64,000 bases of DNA from Undibacterium pigrum (GTDB taxonomy: Bacteria > Pseudomonadota > Gammaproteobacteria > Burkholderiales > Burkholderiaceae_D). A model generated the notes under the pieces. It saw nothing but the letters and a program-made list of their open reading frames with translations, did not search any database and was not told the origin of the DNA. Shown piece by piece: positions 63,029 to 64,000 of this stretch (position 1 is the stretch's first letter; each line of letters opens with the position of its first letter). A program made the position numbers and the translations under genes. The DNA lies in the NCBI RefSeq assembly GCF_003201815.1, contig NZ_QJKB01000002.1:590941-654940 (forward strand). Direction: 5' to 3'.

Positions 63029-64000
63029 TTATACCGCCACCGCAAAACCCTGCACCGCCTTCTTCAGCCGTAAATTAAACACCAGCAGCGCAACAGAAGT
63101 AATCACTCCTATCCCGCCAAACAAACTCCACATCAACATCGGTTGATGCATTTGCCGCGCCAGCACGGTGTACGACCATCCCGACAAAAGCCCGGCAAAC
63201 AGATTGCCAAGTGCCATCGACACGAAGTAATAACCCATGAACATCGCGGTTTTTCTTTTTGGTGCAATGGCTGCCACATATTCCTGACTCTTGGGCGAGG
63301 CGATCATTTCTCCAAGGGCAAATACAAACACAGCCATGCAGACGCTGACACCGCCAAACAACAGGGCATTTGACAGGCCAGCCATCCACAGACTGAGGCT
63401 CAGCACCAGCGTGCCCATGACCAGCACAGGCAGGGCTTTCCAGCGTTGTACATAGGTGCTGATGGCAATTTGCAAGAGCACGACTGCACCAAAATCCAGG
63501 TTGACGATGTATTCAGGGTTGACCTGACGGTAGGCCTGGCTCCAGTTCGCCGCCAGTTGTGCAGCACTGATCTGGCCCGCATGCAGGGCCTGCAAGCCAG
63601 ACTGCAATTGCTCCAGAGGTGGCATGACCTTGTAGTTCACCAGTTCCAGCCGCAGTTGTTCCATGAGCTGGGTATCCGCATAAGGACCCAGCTTGGCAGC
63701 CAGGCCAGGCAAGACAGCAGTCAATTGCTCTGCATTGACCGCTGCCAAAAAGTCCAGTGCAGTGGGGCTGTATTTACCTATCAACAGCACCAGGTCAGTG
63801 GTATCGACAAAATCACGTATGTATAAGGGCAGGGTGATGAAGAGCTGGTTATAGATAGTCCAGAAACCTGTCATGATCAGCAGGTAAATGACGAATTGCG
63901 CATTGCCTATGCGAATGCCTTGCTGATACCAGTGTTGCTGATGGCCAGATTTGTTGAGTACACTCCAGAGAAAATTAAGACCCAGCCAGCCTGCCATTGC
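63029..64000 (-). CDS. MFS transporter, POT-like (5' end outside window)
   Basis: At least 323 residues of the C-terminal part; the frame is still open at the right window edge, so the N-terminal helices are missing. Visible helices include FVIYLLIMTGFWTIYNQLFITLPLYI, ALPVLVMGTLVLSLSLWMAG and GYYFVSMALGNLFAGLLSG pieces, with an ~130-residue soluble, Leu/Gln-rich insert between the first and second. The APKRKTAMFMGYYFV segment recalls proton-dependent oligopeptide transporters. Substrate not assignable. Confidence 0.75.
   Translation of the reverse strand, partial: AMAGWLGLNFLWSVLNKSGHQQHWYQQGIRIGNAQFVIYLLIMTGFWTIYNQLFITLPLYIRDFVDTTDLVLLIGKYSPTALDFLAAVNAEQLTAVLPGLAAKLGPYADTQLMEQLRLELVNYKVMPPLEQLQSGLQALHAGQISAAQLAANWSQAYRQVNPEYIVNLDFGAVVLLQIAISTYVQRWKALPVLVMGTLVLSLSLWMAGLSNALLFGGVSVCMAVFVFALGEMIASPKSQEYVAAIAPKRKTAMFMGYYFVSMALGNLFAGLLSGWSYTVLARQMHQPMLMWSLFGGIGVITSVALLVFNLRLKKAVQGFAVAV

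Overview
The window reads as chromosomal DNA of a Burkholderiales betaproteobacterium, most likely Oxalobacteraceae (Undibacterium or Janthinobacterium-like). Support: the order rsmB / DUF4390 / ntrY / AAA-less ntrX, DUF3567 and DUF1840 proteins, UbiK, a TorF porin / glnK / amtB operon, and middling GC with dense coding on both strands. No rRNA, tRNA, CRISPR array, insertion sequence or prophage was recognised. Both window ends cut genes.

Layout. 1-5.0 kb: tail of a GlxA-type regulator, a DAO-family oxidase, a divergent AraC regulator/SDR pair, an adenosine/adenine deaminase and a DUF3567 protein. 5.3-12.6 kb (minus): alpha/beta hydrolase and DUF1840, then rsmB, DUF4390, ntrY, short ntrX and a CobW-like remnant. 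12.6-20.1 kb: two lipoproteins, a GNAT, DUF1161, a cache/PAS histidine kinase and a DUF1501/DUF1800 pair. 20.4-23.1 kb: an AT-richer three-gene insert (phospholipase C-like enzyme, PG-binding/CHAP hydrolase, unknown secreted protein). 23.2-30.7 kb: comM, ubiK, the nitrogen operon with two NtrC boxes and a sigma-54 promoter, a TPR protein, a TonB-like anchor protein and DUF2288. 30.9-37 kb: a LapD/LapG pair, threonine aldolase and three unknowns.

37.0-47.5 kb is the most unusual part. An FHA-like sigma-54 activator and a transmembrane Ser/Thr kinase with TPRs bracket a peptide-export locus: HlyD adaptor, C39-peptidase ABC transporter, and nine tiny genes encoding 47-56 residue peptides. Each peptide has a double-glycine leader ending in VAGG (eight of nine in SVAGG) followed by a 9-12 residue core of the type PEVDVE-x-G(n). 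Most of these genes are under 200 bp. A tenth, 155-residue protein has the same PEVDVE-x-GGGGG tail but no leader. No maturation enzyme or TolC partner is in the window. I do not recognise this family; it looks like a secreted micro-peptide or signalling system under phospho-control, with function unknown.

47.7-64 kb: an IMPACT/YigZ protein, deoC-deoA-deoD nucleoside catabolism, a FliL-like protein, ettA, ompW with an FNR-like site, a six-gene efflux operon (adaptor, ATPase, two FtsX-type permeases, sigma-54 response regulator, kinase) preceded by a near-consensus sigma-54 promoter, a DUF1993 protein, a large nested palindrome and a truncated MFS transporter.
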